64,000 nucleotides of DNA from Pohlia nutans (Eukaryota; Streptophyta; Bryopsida; Bryales; Mniaceae). The stretch's first letter is position 1, and each line of letters begins with the position of its first letter. Made by a program: the position numbers and the translations under genes. Of the stretch, positions 1 to 15,500 are shown piece after piece. The notes beneath the pieces were generated by a model. It searched no databases. It had not been told where the DNA came from and saw only the letters and a list, made by a program, of their open reading frames with translations. The stretch spans positions 19,065,001-19,129,000 of the forward strand of contig CM040088.1 of assembly GCA_022496805.1 (NCBI GenBank), given 5' to 3'.

Positions 1-511
1 CGCTTTTAGCATTGCATTACAGCTCAGCTTGAAATTTTGAGCTTATTCTTTTTATTGAGGTCTTCGTGTCCTAATGTATACAGAAAAGTTGCTCTTCTAT
101 CATCCCTTCCTGATGTCACATTTTTCATGAACACTCCTTGAAATTTTTCTACTTCAGGTGCGCTCATTCCTTCGATGCTTCTCAAACTTGTATTTCTCAG
201 GAGCTTGAGTTTCAACTAAAAAGGTTTCTCAATTTTCTTGTCTACGTGGCGCAGGGGAGGCGTTATAGATGGCGCCATCCAAGGGTTCTAACTTCTGCCT
301 CTACAAATATCTCCCTGTCATATTTCCACCTGATAAAGGAGCATCTGTGGAGACTCGTCATTGATTGAACGAGTTTCAAGTGGGGACAACATAACGTACA
401 CTGAGGTATGCACTTGGTGTCGGCGAGTTCTCTGCTTCTGCAGACAAGCAAGAGGATCGGGTTTGGCACTGGGACATCAGAGAGGCGAACGTTTGTCAAA
501 TTCTGAAAACA
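1..511. other. Upstream region of the spatacsin gene
   Basis: No coding exon could be supported here. The short open frames on both strands are under 100 codons and match nothing I recognise. The stretch probably holds the 5' UTR and promoter, possibly with a 5'-UTR intron, but no TATA box or splice pair was clear enough to call. Confidence 0.4.
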
Positions 512-3500
512 ATGATTGGAGATGCAAAGGAAGAGAGAGATCTTCCTGTGTTACAATTACACAACTGGGCCAATTTCCCTCTGGCCATTTCTCTCTATTC
601 GGAAGCTGCACTCTCTCCCTCTCGCAACAAATTACTTCTCCTTTCTCGCAATGATGAAGCCCTTTTTGTTCCGCTTGGATCTGTTTCTGACAAAACGTTC
701 AGTGTTCCCGGACAGCTTGGATCATGTTCGTCGACTGGTCCTCGACTTCCTTCCTCATTTTCTGCCCTCTTAGATATTGAGTGCTTCTCCTGGGCATGTT
801 CTGGGGAAGAGTATGGAGCCAATCAAACTCCCGGACCCTTTCGGGAGCTCCTTTTGACAGGCGGGAAAGAGGGCTTAATTATACACGCCTTCTGTAATAA
901 GAGCGCCGCCTTCGACAAAACTGAAGATACTGTGGGTCAGGGTGCGGAAGTCAGTCCACAGCTCCATCCACGCAGCAAGCAATCCAGTGGTAGTACCCTT
1001 GACGATGAAAGCAGTGGATCATGGCGAAATTGGGGTCTGGGGGAGTTTAAAAGACGACAAGAGCTTTGGAGGCGGTTAGAGGAACAATTTGTCCCGGACC
1101 AGGAGAAGAATGATGAATCCTGCCGAAATTATGAGCAAGGATTTAGATGTTCAGACTCAAACAATGCAAAAGGTTGTGAAAGAGTGCGGCAGTCGAAGTC
1201 GTTGGAGGGTGTAGTGCGGGATTGCTATTCTTTAGAATCAGGAGGAACTGGATGTGAAGAGTGCAGAGGACTTGAGTCTTTTGCTGTCGATGCGAGCATC
1301 GAGGGTAATGAATGTGAAGCCTCTCTTATGTATGAGAAGAATCACTCTTGGCCCCAATCGGCAGAGGTGATATCGTTCCGAATTGTACAGGGGTCGGGTG
1401 CTCTTTCGCGTCTGGTTTCTCTTTCTCAGAAGACCAGTGTGGAAAGCCAGACATATGGGAATGCATCTTCAGGACAGAAAAACGATGCATCAACCTCAAG
1501 ATTCTCCTCGTCTGGATGGACCAGATTAAAAAATGGGTATTTTTCTACTCCTAGAAGACGTGAAGGTCGTTATGAAGTGTCTGGAATCATCTCAAGCCCC
1601 TCTCAAAGTTTAGTTGCTATTGTATTTTCTACATTCCCTTCATGTAAGTCAAGACTGTTGGAAACTTTGGAAAGGGACCACAGTGATTCGAGTCGCGAGG
1701 GATTTTCGAACAAGAGGTGTAAGAAAAGGTGGAAGGGGTCATCGGACCTACGAGTTACCATTGCGACGGTACATAGCTGGGGCTTGATATGGGCACCGGG
1801 GATAGATTTCGCATGTGCTAGGAAGGATGCGAGGATACCAACCGAGCAATGGGCGGATTTTAAACTGTCAATGGACAAGTTTCTTGGCTTGACAGAGAGC
1901 GGGTTTGTGTACTTTTGGACAGCAATCACTGGCAATTATATTGCTTGCATCGATGCTTTTCAGTTTTGTCGAGTCACTTTTGGGCCTAAAGGGAGGATGT
2001 CAACCGAACTTAATGTTGGTGCTAAATCTGCATTGTATGATACGTCGAATCAGCTACCCGAAAGAGTGATAATTGAAATCGCGAAAGAGGGAAGACCTGA
2101 CAGCGGAGTGGCGAGTGCTAGTTGCCTTGAACCTGTAGGGAAACATAGATTTGTTCAACTTGCGGTCACTGCAGATTGCATGCTGATAGCCATATCCAAT
2201 TATCAGGGTCTCGTCTTTCTTTTGTCGGTTGATGAGTCTATTTTGGCCTACACTCAACCATCATACACAGACTTTATTCCTTCCGAAAGATACAGCAGAG
2301 TTCAAGCCCTGTCAAGTTGGGAAGCCGCTGGCTTGTCAATTTCTGGAGCCGCACCAATTGAAGGACCGCCGAAGTACCAAATGAAGACGAGGCTTTCATC
2401 ACCAGGCCAAAAGCCGAGTATGACACCCAAAAGGGAAGAAGCAATGGTATCATCTTGTGAAGATTGTACTATCTACTCGGCATCATTAGGCTCAAGTGGG
2501 TTCACCTCGAGGCTGAACCATGAAGAGAAGAAATTGACCGGTACCGTAAATAGCTCTCCCAAGCTACTGCGAAATGTTTTCCTCCCGCTGAATCCGAAAG
2601 ATTCATTTGTAGAAATGGCACTTAATCCCCACAGTATCACAAGACTAATGGTCGATTTTAAGAATACAAGTAAATTTACAATTGTTCAAAGCGAGCTCCG
2701 GATTGCGGGAGGTTCAGTTGATGAAGCAACACTGACCAGCCGAGAGCTTTTTTCAGTACAAGAGAGAATAATCAAACAGCACAGGTATGAAGGGGAAGTC
2801 TTATCTTTCGCTTCTCAAGGTTGTCTTTACTTGGTCACAGCAACTGCCCTTCATGTAGTCCTCCCTCCACTGGCACTTTCTTCTTCCAAGTCTGGCCTAG
2901 CAGTAGGTTCTGAGGGTTCACGCTGGCCAAATGGAACGGGAATTCAGATGTTCTCCAGTAAGTGGGATGGTATGTTACCTCTCCTAACTCGTCCCCACGT
3001 TCAGCAATGGCAAGCAGAAGTGCAAGTCCGTTCACTTATTTTTGATGGACCGGAGGAAACGGAACGTTTGTGTGATGAAAATGGTAAGATCCTCTGGTTC
3101 TTGAAGTTGCATTTCGGTCTCAGAAGCTTCATGAGATGTTAATTGTATGAATGCAGCTGGTCCTCAATATTTCTCATGAGTAAACCGCTCACTTACGAGG
3201 GGGCTTAGCTCTATTAATCTGCAACCACATGTGCAGGATGGAGTTTGCAGCGTCTGCGATTGCAGAGGTTACAGCTTGCACTGGATTATTTACAGATTGA
3301 TAAAATAGAGCAGTGAGTTGGACCTCTTAACTCCTATTTGTCGATACCCGCTATATCTGTGTTGTCTGTGCAATTGAGTCACGAATATCTCAAAAGATTG
3401 AAGGGACATTCTATCAATTGTGGTCGTCGATACTATCTCTTGGGTGTTTACCATCTAATGTGCACTTTTTCTAAAAAAATATTCAAAATTTTTAAGTACT

Positions 3501-6500
3501 ATTTATAATTTCTCTCAGTCTCTTGAGGCATTCTCTAGGAAAAAATCATTATGATTTTGAAAACACCTAGAGAAATGTCAAAATTAATTGAAGGTATGCT
3601 TATAATAAGGTACACACAATTTTGTATTTCTTAAAAAAATTCATGTTAGCGGTCAAATTTGATAGAATTACATGCTCTGAGTCGACACTCATAATTCTTC
3701 ATCCTGGGCTATCTGTCTCGATTCATCTACATCTCCCAGTCCCTTTTTTCGTTGGCCAGGAAGTTCGAAAGTTCGCTTTACTCGAACCTGACGAACCTGA
3801 GATGATCAATATGTTGCAGAGCGTTGGAAGGCCTGGTAGACGTGGATGCAGCTGAAGCAGGCATGCCGCGAGTCTTATTTGCAGCCGTTGAGCTCATGCT
3901 CACACCATTCGGGACCGACAACGAACTTGTTTTGGCATCACGGTCAGTGTTTCCACCGACACTACACTGTTTAATTCAATTAGTGCGAGACGGATTAGTT
4001 GTTTTGTGTCGCATTTTTCTTCTAGAGTAAAATGTACTTTCAAAATTTTAATGACTCAAGGGCAAAGAACACATTCCCTTCTTCTCCCAGTAGCCATAAA
4101 AATTAAATGATTTCTAGTAGAAAAATGAAACATAAGCAATTAGTGCGTCTTACACTAATTGAATTACACTGTATAGCTAACCTGTGTTAAACAATGTAGG
4201 AGGCCTTTTCAGAAATATTGAGATAATAGATTTCTCCTTCAGCATAACCTTCTCAACGGTGCTTCAAATACTTCTTTTTATGAGACTTTTCTTCGTGAGC
4301 GCACAATTCTTGTTCAGGAAAATTTCTGATGGTAGCACCGTTGAATCCCAGCTGCTGTGTATATATTCTGATTTTGACGCTATTGAAGTCGCTGAATGAG
4401 CAAGTAGTTTCTAAATGACGCTGCAGAAAGCTGGCACTTCATCGCAATGTTTAGCCAGCTAAGTACATAGCAGATCTCTGATTTAGTTTAACTAACACGC
4501 AAAAGCTTGAAATCTCCAGGTTATTGGCTATTGCTGCTCAATTCTCAACTAGGCTGGTTCGCCGACACGGCATGGCAGGTGCACGATTGCGAAGCAGGAA
4601 TGTTACTCAAACTTCCATGTCCTCATCATCGTTCAATTTCCAACAAATGCAAAGCACATCCCGGTTCCCGAATGGTGTTACTGAATTGGCTCGGTTTATT
4701 GAAGTGATTCGATCTTTGCAAGAGCACTTGCAGGCAAAGCGCAAAGGGCGTTACCGCAGTTTAAAGGTGATCAATCGTCACTTCCTTTAGTCGACTAGCT
4801 AAAATGTGTGGTTCTTACATTTTGGCGATACCGGTATATGTTGGCGATATATGACTTCCCTTTGCTGTCGTGTGATTTTTGTGGCTCTGTGTGGTATTTG
4901 AGGTTGACATATGTTAATGCAGATGACGAGAGAAACCTCATTTGCTTCAAGTAGCGGGTCTTTCAAGAACAGACCTATTGTGGAATTCCCAATGGAACCG
5001 GGAAATGTCGACTCAAGTGACTCTGGAAACCAGAATGAACATGCCAAATCGTCGACAAGCACCACAGATGGTTCATATCTTTCTATGCCACAGGGAGCTC
5101 TCGTAAATGCTATTGGATCCTTGGGAGCTAGGACTGGATCGGACCAAGGTATTTCACGTGCTGTGTGTTTACAGGCAATTATAGTATTCTCGGAAATGTG
5201 TGCTGTGTGCATATCAATACTTAATATTTGTCCACAGATGCTTCCATACTCTGTATTTCCTTGAGTACAAAAATTCGAATTCTGATGATATTAGTCATCC
5301 CTCGCTTCCTGAACGTTTTATGGTGGTTTAAGTTCAGTAAAAAATCCCTTTTTGGACAAGACATGATGCGTTTCATCGAGTTGACTATGATGTACTTGTT
5401 TCCCAGGAGCTCTTGAGGGAGGAAAAAGTAGGAGATCCTATGTAGAGAGTGCCGATGAGATGTTTGCCCGATGGGAGAATACGGAAATGGATGCTGAAAG
5501 TGTGGTGAGGGATGCATTGATAGCTGGACGTATACCTGCTGCTGTCGTGCAACTACACCGCATGCACTCCAGGACTTTTATGAACTGTTCTCCAGGGAGC
5601 CAACCCAGGATTGTGGATGTCTTTAAGGAAGTTCAAGAAATTAGCAAGGGAATAGTCTATGAGCTCCTTTGTAAGGTGAGCTTGAACTAGAACCTTCATT
5701 CATGTGAGTTCATTGATGTGCTTTATTTTGAGGTGAATTGACGCTGCTTGCATCGCTAGACAGATGAAGACCAGGAAGTGAGGGATGACTAATATGCGAT
5801 GCTACTGTAGGGAAAAATGGCACTGGCACTGGCTGCTCTTCGAAGATTGGGAGAAGATATAGAGACATCACTATATCAGTTGGCATTTGGAACTGTAAGG
5901 CGTAGTTTGCGCAAGCAAACAAAGAAGGAGCTGCTTAGACATGTCCGCCTTGGGACCCTTGATTCACGGCTGCTGGAAATTACAGCTTATCTGGAGGTAT
6001 TCAAAGCCATTTCAGCTACTGCATGTTACACTACGTTATGCTTTTTTGCGATAGCTGAATTCCCTTGTATTTTTGCTATAATGGATATCTTGAGCCAAGT
6101 AACCAAGATGATTATGTAATTGAGTGATCAGTAAATTGATCACACTATCAGAGCAGGAACTATTTGACTTTATGTTGGCAGTGTGAAAGGTGATTCATGG
6201 TCCTTGTTTAGAAATGAATTCTCTTATATGATGTTGATAGAATCGACAGCCGAGACTATTTCAAGACAATCGGGGGATCACCTCATATTCTTTAGAAGTG
6301 CTTTTGAGGATGATTATTTCTTGCTTTCTTGTTAAGTAGGGCCTATATCCTCACAGCAGCTTTTGGACCACATATGCGGCACGACAAGGTCAAGTCACAA
6401 CCAATGACCCGATCGTTGAGACAGTCGCATCAGACGACGAAAAACAGAACTTGCAGATGATCTGCACTAGCAAGGCGGGTGAAACATTCATCCTCGAATG

Positions 6501-9500
6501 TGGGGATGATGATGGTGTAGTCTTGGGATTCTGGAATACCACCAAGAATTTGGAAGCCACGGAAAATACTGGTTTGGGGCAACACAATACACCGCCTGGT
6601 TACTTCCTTGCTGCAACTGTTTGGCTACACGCGTGGAACCAGCGCACTGTTAATCGGGTAGGTCAAACGTACCGTATATACATGTCTCGAATATCACCTC
6701 GTACTGACGTTTAGTCTCTTTGTTTGAGCTCTTGAATCCCTGCGCTTATGGTTCGACTCACGTCCTAGTCTATCAGGCTCTTTTTTGAGGGGAGATGCTG
6801 TTACAGCTGCCGGTAATCTGTCGTATGTTAGTGTCGTCACGAATGAAATGGAGTTAATATACCGTTGGTGGTGTTTGCAGTGAAGGCCTATCTCAGAACG
6901 TTCATTTGAAGATTAAAACGTTTGTCGATGTGTGCAGGTCATACTGGACAGATTGCATGCTGCGAATGATCATATCGGATGGGTCTCATTACTTGAGTAC
7001 TACGTGGCTCATAATAACTGGCCCACCGTCTCTGCTCTACTTGATGATATCCCCCACACCGTTCTTAGAAGTGGGGTACTTCATGTGTTGTATGATAATA
7101 ATATTAGTTCTTTACATACGCGTTCACATCCTCCTTCGGGGACAGCATCACAACAAGAAGTTATTATACCAAAAGTGAATTATCTGACAATGGATTCATT
7201 ACCACTTTGTAGTGGAATGATGCTGCGCATGATGGAAGAAAAATTAGCAAAGAATTTGATCTTCTTACGTCTATATTGGGACGGGATCACTTTACTTTCA
7301 CTATTGGCAGCTGCAGGGGTTCTATACATGCCGAGTTTGGACATAGGGAGGAATGCAAAAAGTAAGGAGTTGATACTTGCTACAAGCGTGGTGGGAAAAG
7401 AATTTACTCCATTCAAATTTCATAGAGAAGCAATGCAAGGTGTGCATGAACTTGTAGTTCGACATTGCTCGGAGATTTCGCTCCCCCATTTATTGGAGCG
7501 GTATCTTACTTTCCACTCGTTGGGCCTCAACAAGACGTCTGCGGCACTTTTAGAGTCTTATGTGGTATGTATTCAACCTCTATGATGTGCGACAGGACAT
7601 TAAACTCGTAAACATTTGATTAGTAAACTAGAAAATACTAGAGCACAATTTATCCATTTGAGCTGGATGGATAGATCTACTTTACGGCTTATTTCATAAA
7701 ATGGCCAATATTGGCACATGCTTATCGTGGTTTCTGATCCCTGGCAGATTACTTCTTTGACTCAATTTTGGAGTTGGGACTTACGAAGATTCAAAATTCA
7801 TATTTGTTCAGGGAAATTGTGAATGGGCGAGGTGGTTGCTGCTATCTCGGTTGAAGGGACATGAATTCGATGCCTCATTTGCTAACGCCAAGAGCATCTC
7901 CAAATTCAATGGTGGCAGATATATGACTGTGAATGACATGGCTGCTGCTGGGCAGGGACTTCCGGCTCTTACTACATTAATGTATGCTCCGGTGCCACTC
8001 CAGAAGTGCCTGTCAGGAAGGATGGACGGGAAGAAATGGCAATGCTCAATAGACAATCTTCGAGAAGTTCTGCAGGGTTATCCTACTTTTTTGCAAATTC
8101 TGGAATCAGCCTCCCACGGTCATGATGCGTGGGGTTTCTATGCAAAACGGTCTACAGATTCTGGTTCGTGGTTTCACAATCTACCATCTATGGCAATTTA
8201 GAAGGAAATGTGCATTGTATTTGTCTTGTGAGACTTATCATATGGTTTATATGCTCTGATTATAAGGCTCTTGTCGATTATGTTGATCCGTCGTAACTCT
8301 GATGATATTGGTTCTTTGTATGTATGACTTCTGCTGTAGATGAAATGTCCAAAGATATGTCAGGTTATCTGCAATGGCGAGGAACTCTTTCCTCATCAGT
8401 TGCTGGGGATGCTCATCTTCTTCATATCCTCCCTCGTTGGGTACCCAAAAGCGTTCGGAGGCTCCTAAAGCTGGCTTTTAAGGTTTGTATAACTCTTTAA
8501 CTCTTAGTTGTTCTGCGCGGCACTGCTCTAAGATCAGTACATTAGGTACTATTATTGTTGCAAGTGAGAGTTGATGGGTTAGTGGATTTGATTTCTTAGT
8601 AAAACTTTTTAAGGCGGCTTCCTCCAGAGAGTTTTCTAAATAAGCTGGAGCAGCCCCAGTGACCAAATATCGTTTAATATATTCGTGATATCGACAAGTG
8701 TTGAACGTCATACAACCGAAAAAGCTTCGAGAACTTGGAAAGGTTACCGTAGAACAGGCCTGCAAGGACTGATTGAACCCTGTTTGCCATACATTCCTCA
8801 GAATCTTTATATGAAAATTCGATACCTCTTGTTCTTTCAACCAAAGCTGTTCTAATAAATTCGCACTGAATTTTGTACCAGGGTCCAGGTGGAGTCTCTA
8901 AAGGGACAAAGAATCAGGGAGGAAATCTTTCAGCCGGGAATCTCAGAAATAATGATCAGGAGTTTGGAGCAGAATTACTTGAGGAAGGCCCACGTCAATG
9001 GGAGGATCGATTGCGAGCAGTTATTAAGCAGGAACTTCATGCTCCCGTAACCGAGGTTCATCACCTCTTCCAACATTCGTATGAGTTTATGCATCTACCC
9101 AAACGTTCAGTGATGTGATAGAGCTCAGTTCTTGGCTTTTCCTAAGTTGTGAATTTTTGTTGTTTGTTATTTAAAAAAATATATTTCTATGGTTCTAGCA
9201 TATGAAAGCTTCCGTTTTCCTTCTCAGTGTTTGCCTTTCAGGTCACTTGTCTTGCGCTCATTTGAAACTTATGTATTTGTGCTAATCAGGAGATAGAACC
9301 TGGACTGGAGCATTTTCTGCGACGTGGTCGTGCGTTGGCAGCCTACAACACGTTACTTGGGTCACGGGCACACTTTCTGGGAACCCAGTTAGAGGGATCT
9401 GGAAAACCTTCACAACTTTCTGATTCATCAAACCTTTTGGATAGCTTAACAGAGAATGAGGAGGTCCTTATTGCTTCGGTAGGTGAACTTTTGACGGATT

Positions 9501-12500
9501 TATAAACTTTCTTTTGTTTATCATTTCTATTCCACCCTACAATGCATCTTTTTTTCTTAGTGGATACTTTTCAGTTTTAATGATGCACCGGACACATGTT
9601 TTTAGTGCATCCTAATGTGACCAACTGATTTGTGCATGTATTGAATTGCAGATCTATCCTTTTGCGCTTTCAAACTTTGAAAACTCAACCATAGCGGCTG
9701 CATGCTCTCTCTTTCTTGAGCTATGTGGAGTCTCTGCTCAAATGCTACGAGTGGACATTGCAGCTCTCCAACGTATATCGAAGTACCTAAGGGTCAAAGA
9801 GCAACGGGAGTGGGCATCTTCGACTGGTACAAATCAGTCTCGAGAAAGGTCATTTTCCATTGTTTCACTTGTAAAGGCACTCACTGACGAATGTGGTACG
9901 AACACTATCACGACCATTGGCACTCGGTCTTCAAAATCAAAATCCAAGTTCAATGCAGGTCTCGCTACAACTCTGCAAATGTTGGAACAGGCCACGTTGA
10001 TGGAGTATGGCTCCAAGACTGCAAATGGGACTTCGGGTTCTTGGCTATTGAACGCTGCTGGCAATGGTGATGAGTTCAGAGAGTTACAACAGTCTTCAAG
10101 CGAGCAGTGGAGCCTTGTCACAGCCTTTTGTCGCGGACATGAACTCCCTCTTAGCACAACATTCCTTGTAACTCTTGCTCGTGACAATGACTGGGTACGA
10201 TCAAATGTGTTTCAAGGCTTACATAATTGCATTCCACTGCTTTCAGTCATTTCTTGTTTTTGTGAAGATCTAGTAATTATCATTGAAGCATTAATGTGTT
10301 TGTGCGTGCTAAATACAGGTGTATACATACGTACATACATGCAGACATACACATTCATATTGAATGTGTCTATGTGCGCGCTATATACATATGTGTCAAC
10401 ATACATACATACAATATAACATTGACTCTTTGCAGCATTTTAACCTGTTGGAATTACATTCTTTTTTCTTTTTTCTTCCAAGTTATATTGCGATGCTTTA
10501 TATAGGGTATCTGCTGGTGTTTACTTCATGGCTAATCCTTACCTTTCGTTCTAAATTTATTGAGGTAATGTTGTATTCACGTTTTTCTCGCTTGAAACCA
10601 TTGTGAAACGAAGATATATCACGATCAGGGTTCTGAAGAATGACCTTGTTTTATAATCAGGTAGGTTTTCTGGCTGAAGCTCAAGCGATGGGTTGCACAC
10701 TGGAAGTGCTTCTTAATCTGGTTTGTTCTATCAGCCTTCCATCAATAATCATACTGTTATCAAATCTGTCAACTTGAAACTGTGTTCCTCGAGTAGATTT
10801 TTCTGTGCAATAATCGTCTAGTTCCTCGGCATGATTAGAATTGCTTGGTTAAGACGAACAAATTTCTTCTTCTTTTGCCCAGGCTTCCAACGAGATTACA
10901 GACCAGCGGCTTAAGTTTCACATATTGACCGTCTTGAAGAGTCTTCACACTTCAGCACAATCGAAGATACGACCTGACGCTCAAGATACTTCGAATTTTG
11001 TCTTCGATTCTACAATACCAGAGGAACTTTTTGGTTTACTGGCAGAGTGTGCGAGTGAAAATTGTCCCGGCGATAAATTACTTGCCAAATCGAAAGAACT
11101 TCAATGGCCGCTCCTTGCAGTTGTAGCGTCATGCTTTGACGACGTGAAACCAGTTTCGTGCTTATTAATATGGCTGAAAATCACTGCTGCAAGGTTTGGG
11201 CTCCTTCTATGTAGCTTGAATTGATATTGAACAATGCCTTCCCATATGCTTCCTCTAGACACTTTCTAACACTTTCGTTGATACTTCGAAAGATTTTAGT
11301 CCTTGTATTTCTTGACGCCTAATTAAATTCCTATTGGGCTTAAGTAGTTTCTATGCTGGGATCCTTGAGATTTTCTAACCCTTTTGCAACGTTGCATTCT
11401 CTATATTTGTGGAGAAAAAATAAAGGGCTTTCTAGATGTTATTGGTAAAATCAACCTCGCAAAAAAGTTTCTGTTACTTAGCCATGTGGAATTTCTTATT
11501 TATCTATGCAGGGAATGGCTTGGGAAATTTCCAAACAGTGTACAACTTGCTGCAACAGTTGGAGCTGCAGTTGAATCCTCAAATATGGAGGTGAAATGTC
11601 CTCCGGTTGTTTCTTTTGATCGTAGTAATCCAAAGAGACAGCGTTGTTTCTCAGGCAGTACTGTACCAATGGAAAACAAGGAGAAAACTTTCCAGGAGGA
11701 TGCTGTCAAGGCCAAAAACTCTTCCTCTAAGGTCCCAAGTTTTAAAGTATTGGACATGAAGGTATGCTTGATCATGAGTGCATCTGATTTCCATTTCCAT
11801 ATTTCAGTTACCTGACTTCCTGCATGTTGCTACACTAATTCTTGCAAGAATCTTGTGATTAACAGAGCTCGCTGCCTAATCAGAAGGATCCTGCACTTCC
11901 TGAATTTATTTCTTGTGTTCACTAGAATATCTTTTCTTGTTGATTTGGTTGTAGAGAATCCAGAAATTTATGGGGATTAATGTGCAGGGGGCTGGAGATT
12001 TGGCTGCCACAGAAGATTCTCTTGGAGAATTGGTGGCATCTCTTTGTGAGCAGCATTTGTTTCTTCCACTTGTACAAGCTTTTGAGCTATTTGTGCCAAA
12101 ATCGCCTATCCTTCCCTTTATACGATTCCTTCAGGTACGTACTAATTAGAATCGCATGAGACTGTAATATACCCGTTCATGCGGCATAATTTCTTGAAAT
12201 TCTCTTGCTCCTTCAGATTCATTGCTTCTGTTAGTTGTAACTTGAAAGCCAGTAGCCACTTCTTTTGGTGAACCTACTTTACCATGTTGAAAATTCAACC
12301 ACCTTTTGGGAAAACTAGGAAGCTCATATATAGGGAGTGTTCTGTATAGAGGTCTTCAAGTCTTGTTCTGTATCCTTTACATCTTACGTGTACCACTCGG
12401 AATTGCTATGAAGTTAGTGATGCAGCGTTGTTACTTAGGTTACGCCTGTAAAGTTGGTATCAGGAAGAAGATTGGATAGTTCTGCAAGTTACTACACCAA

Positions 12501-15500
12501 AAATCATAATTACTGTGGGTGCTACTAATTGTGAAGAAGTTCCTGTGTATTACAAAAAGTTCCTACTAATTACAAAAATATCTGTGTATTTGGAAGAAAT
12601 ATTTGTAACTTGAAGCTTTTGCAACCCACAGAATATTTGTGACCCAGCAATTACGATGTTTGGTGTAGTGACTGCACATTGGTTGATGGTGAGTGACTAT
12701 CATTACATTGTTTTGCACTTATGACACTAAACTTCGTATGCAGGCTTTTGCTCAAATGCGTCTCACAGAGGCCTCCACCGAATTGACATTATTCTCAGCT
12801 CTTTTGAAACAAGAGACAAACAAAACTGCTAAGACTAGACCGTCTTGGATTTCCCGAACTGCAGTTGCTGCTGCGGATGCTATGCTTGAGGCCTGTCCCT
12901 CAGTGTATGAGCGTCATTGTCTTCTGCAGCTTCTCTCGGCGGTAGACTTCTGTGACTCTGGCGCAGCTGCTTTGAAGTTCAAGCGGTACTCTTGGAAATT
13001 GCAGCTGGTGGAGCCATCTCTTTGCATAGGGAAAGAATCTGTTGCCAATGGTCCAAATCTTGGTAAGCTTCCTCGAGTTATTATATGGTCCACTTCAATT
13101 TCAAAATTAAATGCTCACTTGAAGAGTGTTTGTGATTCTCGTAGGTCGTTCAATTAGTTTGAAGTGCCTTTGTGGAAATCAAACAATGAACAGTTTGGGA
13201 ATTCTTTTGCCAGCTCTGATGAAATGTTTTTATGTGCCGATAACTATTCTCATGATGAGTAGCGTTTCATGGTGCTCCATTCAAACCTATGAAGAGAAAT
13301 GATCGTATCTTTTCTCAACTCCTGTGTCGGTGCCGAATTAGGTGATGACGAACTACTGGAGTCATTGGAAGCAAGTGGTCTGTGGGATGAAGGTCGTATG
13401 TGGGCGCTACAACTTGACCTCAAAGGCCAGCGAACCAGCTCCGCTCTTCATCATGTTACAGAAACACAGGTATTATAAACCACAGTACTTATTGCCAACT
13501 TGCGTTGGTATTGTTTTATGTGTCTTCTCACACTATCAATCTTCCTGTTTAATACAAATAAGTGTGGTTAACAGATGAAACTTTGTCTTTCAAGATAAGA
13601 ATTGAACCATTGCTGCTTGGCAGGCGGAAGCTATGGTGGCAGAGTGGAAGGAATTACTGTGGGACATGCAGACGGAGCGAGCCGCTTTGTGGAGTCACTG
13701 TCAAGCACTGTTTGTTAGACACTCGTTCCCTCCATTACAAGCAGGCACATTTTTCTTGAAGCATGCAGATGCAGTTGAGGGCGACGTCTCTCCACTCGAA
13801 TTGCAGAGCATTTTGTTGCTAGCTTTTCAGTGGCTCAGTGGCTCTCTCACCAATTCTTCACCGTAAGCACCTCACACTTCTCTTTTTTCCTTCAGTTGCT
13901 TCTTGTACGTTATTGTACGGCCTTAGTAACTAGGATTCTTTGTAGTTAATTTGAATCTCTTGCTCAAAATTGTCACTTGTCTGTACTCTACGAGTTATGT
14001 CAAGACTATCTAATCTGATATGTATAAATAAGGCAAGCGAGTATGGTAAATTTCACCTTGGAAATTGCATGCATTTATTCACGCATACCTCCCATTGGAT
14101 GGCAAAGCCATCAATTCTTGTCTGTAATGAACGTTATCTTTCCTGCTGAGGTTGGGACCTTGCTAACAGTGTGATTCTTTTGCTTGATGTCAGCATGTAT
14201 CCAATACATCTACTGCATGAGCTTGAGATTCGTATATGGCTCCTTGCGGTGGAGGCAGAAGTGGAAATGCACAATGGTCCAGACGAAGACTCTGTGGATA
14301 TTTCCGTTGGCAGGAATCCCAGTGCAAGTTCATCAATGAGCCCAGTGGATAGAACTGCTGAAACTGTGGCAGTGGTTGATTTGCACATGAGAAACATGAG
14401 CCTAAGGAGACGGACAGAACATCCCTCTGACACCAGAGACACCTCCTCTTCCTCAAGTAGACGGGGCCACTCTTCGCTTCCTCATAAAATCAGACGGAAG
14501 CTAAAGCATTCGAAGCACACATCCATGATAACTGATTCAGATGAAATTGCCTTGGACTCTAGGTTGAGTGGTAATCTAGATGATAACTTTTCTCCTTCAC
14601 CTCTTGGAGACATTCAGAGCTTAAAGGTTCCGAAAGGAGAGAGAAGCAATATATCATCTCCTGGAAGCTCTAATGACTTAGTCTCTCTAAATCAGTCTGA
14701 GGCCCTTGAAAGAAGCGCTAAACATCAACAGGATGGTGCCATCCTAAGGAGTATCCAATCAGGCAACTGGGAAGAGCGAATTGAAGAAGGAGAGGTTGAG
14801 AGGGCAGTTCTGGCGCTTATAGAGGTAGGCCAAGTTGTGGCAGCTAAGCAACTGCAGCAAAAGCTTTCCCCTGGGTACGTGCCACTGGAGTTATTAATTG
14901 TAGAGGATGCTAAGAAGATTGCCAATATTTCAGAACCTGGTGCGGATGTATCTTTCATGCGGGACCTCCTTCATCCTCGAGTCGTTGAAGCTCTGAGTAA
15001 CGCGAATTCTGTGACCACTTCTTTATCTGGCACTCCTATGCAGGTACATCATATCTGTGACAGTTGATTAATTATGTTAATAGTGATATCTTATGCTTCA
15101 ATTTTTCAGCTATCTCATTGTTATTCATTTCCCTGCAGGTGGTGAAGACATGTGCGGAGGTTTGCCGCGAAGGATGCGGCCGAGGTCTATGCCAACGAAT
15201 TGCAGCAATAGCTGAAGTTTCCAACTTCTTGGGGTTGCAGTTCATGGAGGCTTTTGAGAAACCTCCAATACAGCTCCTACAGCTCCTTTCCTTTAAAGGC
15301 CACGAAGCTCTCAACGAATCCACTTTGCTTGTTACCACTCATTCTATAGCGGCCCCTGCTATCGCTCGGGTTCTCTCAGAAACATTTTACAAGGTGCGAC
15401 TTGAACCTTTGACAAGCTGGTTTCTGGCAGAAATAGATTCTTGTCACAGAAGATATAATGTGCACTCGTGTGCCTTTCAAATGCCACAGGCGATGGATTT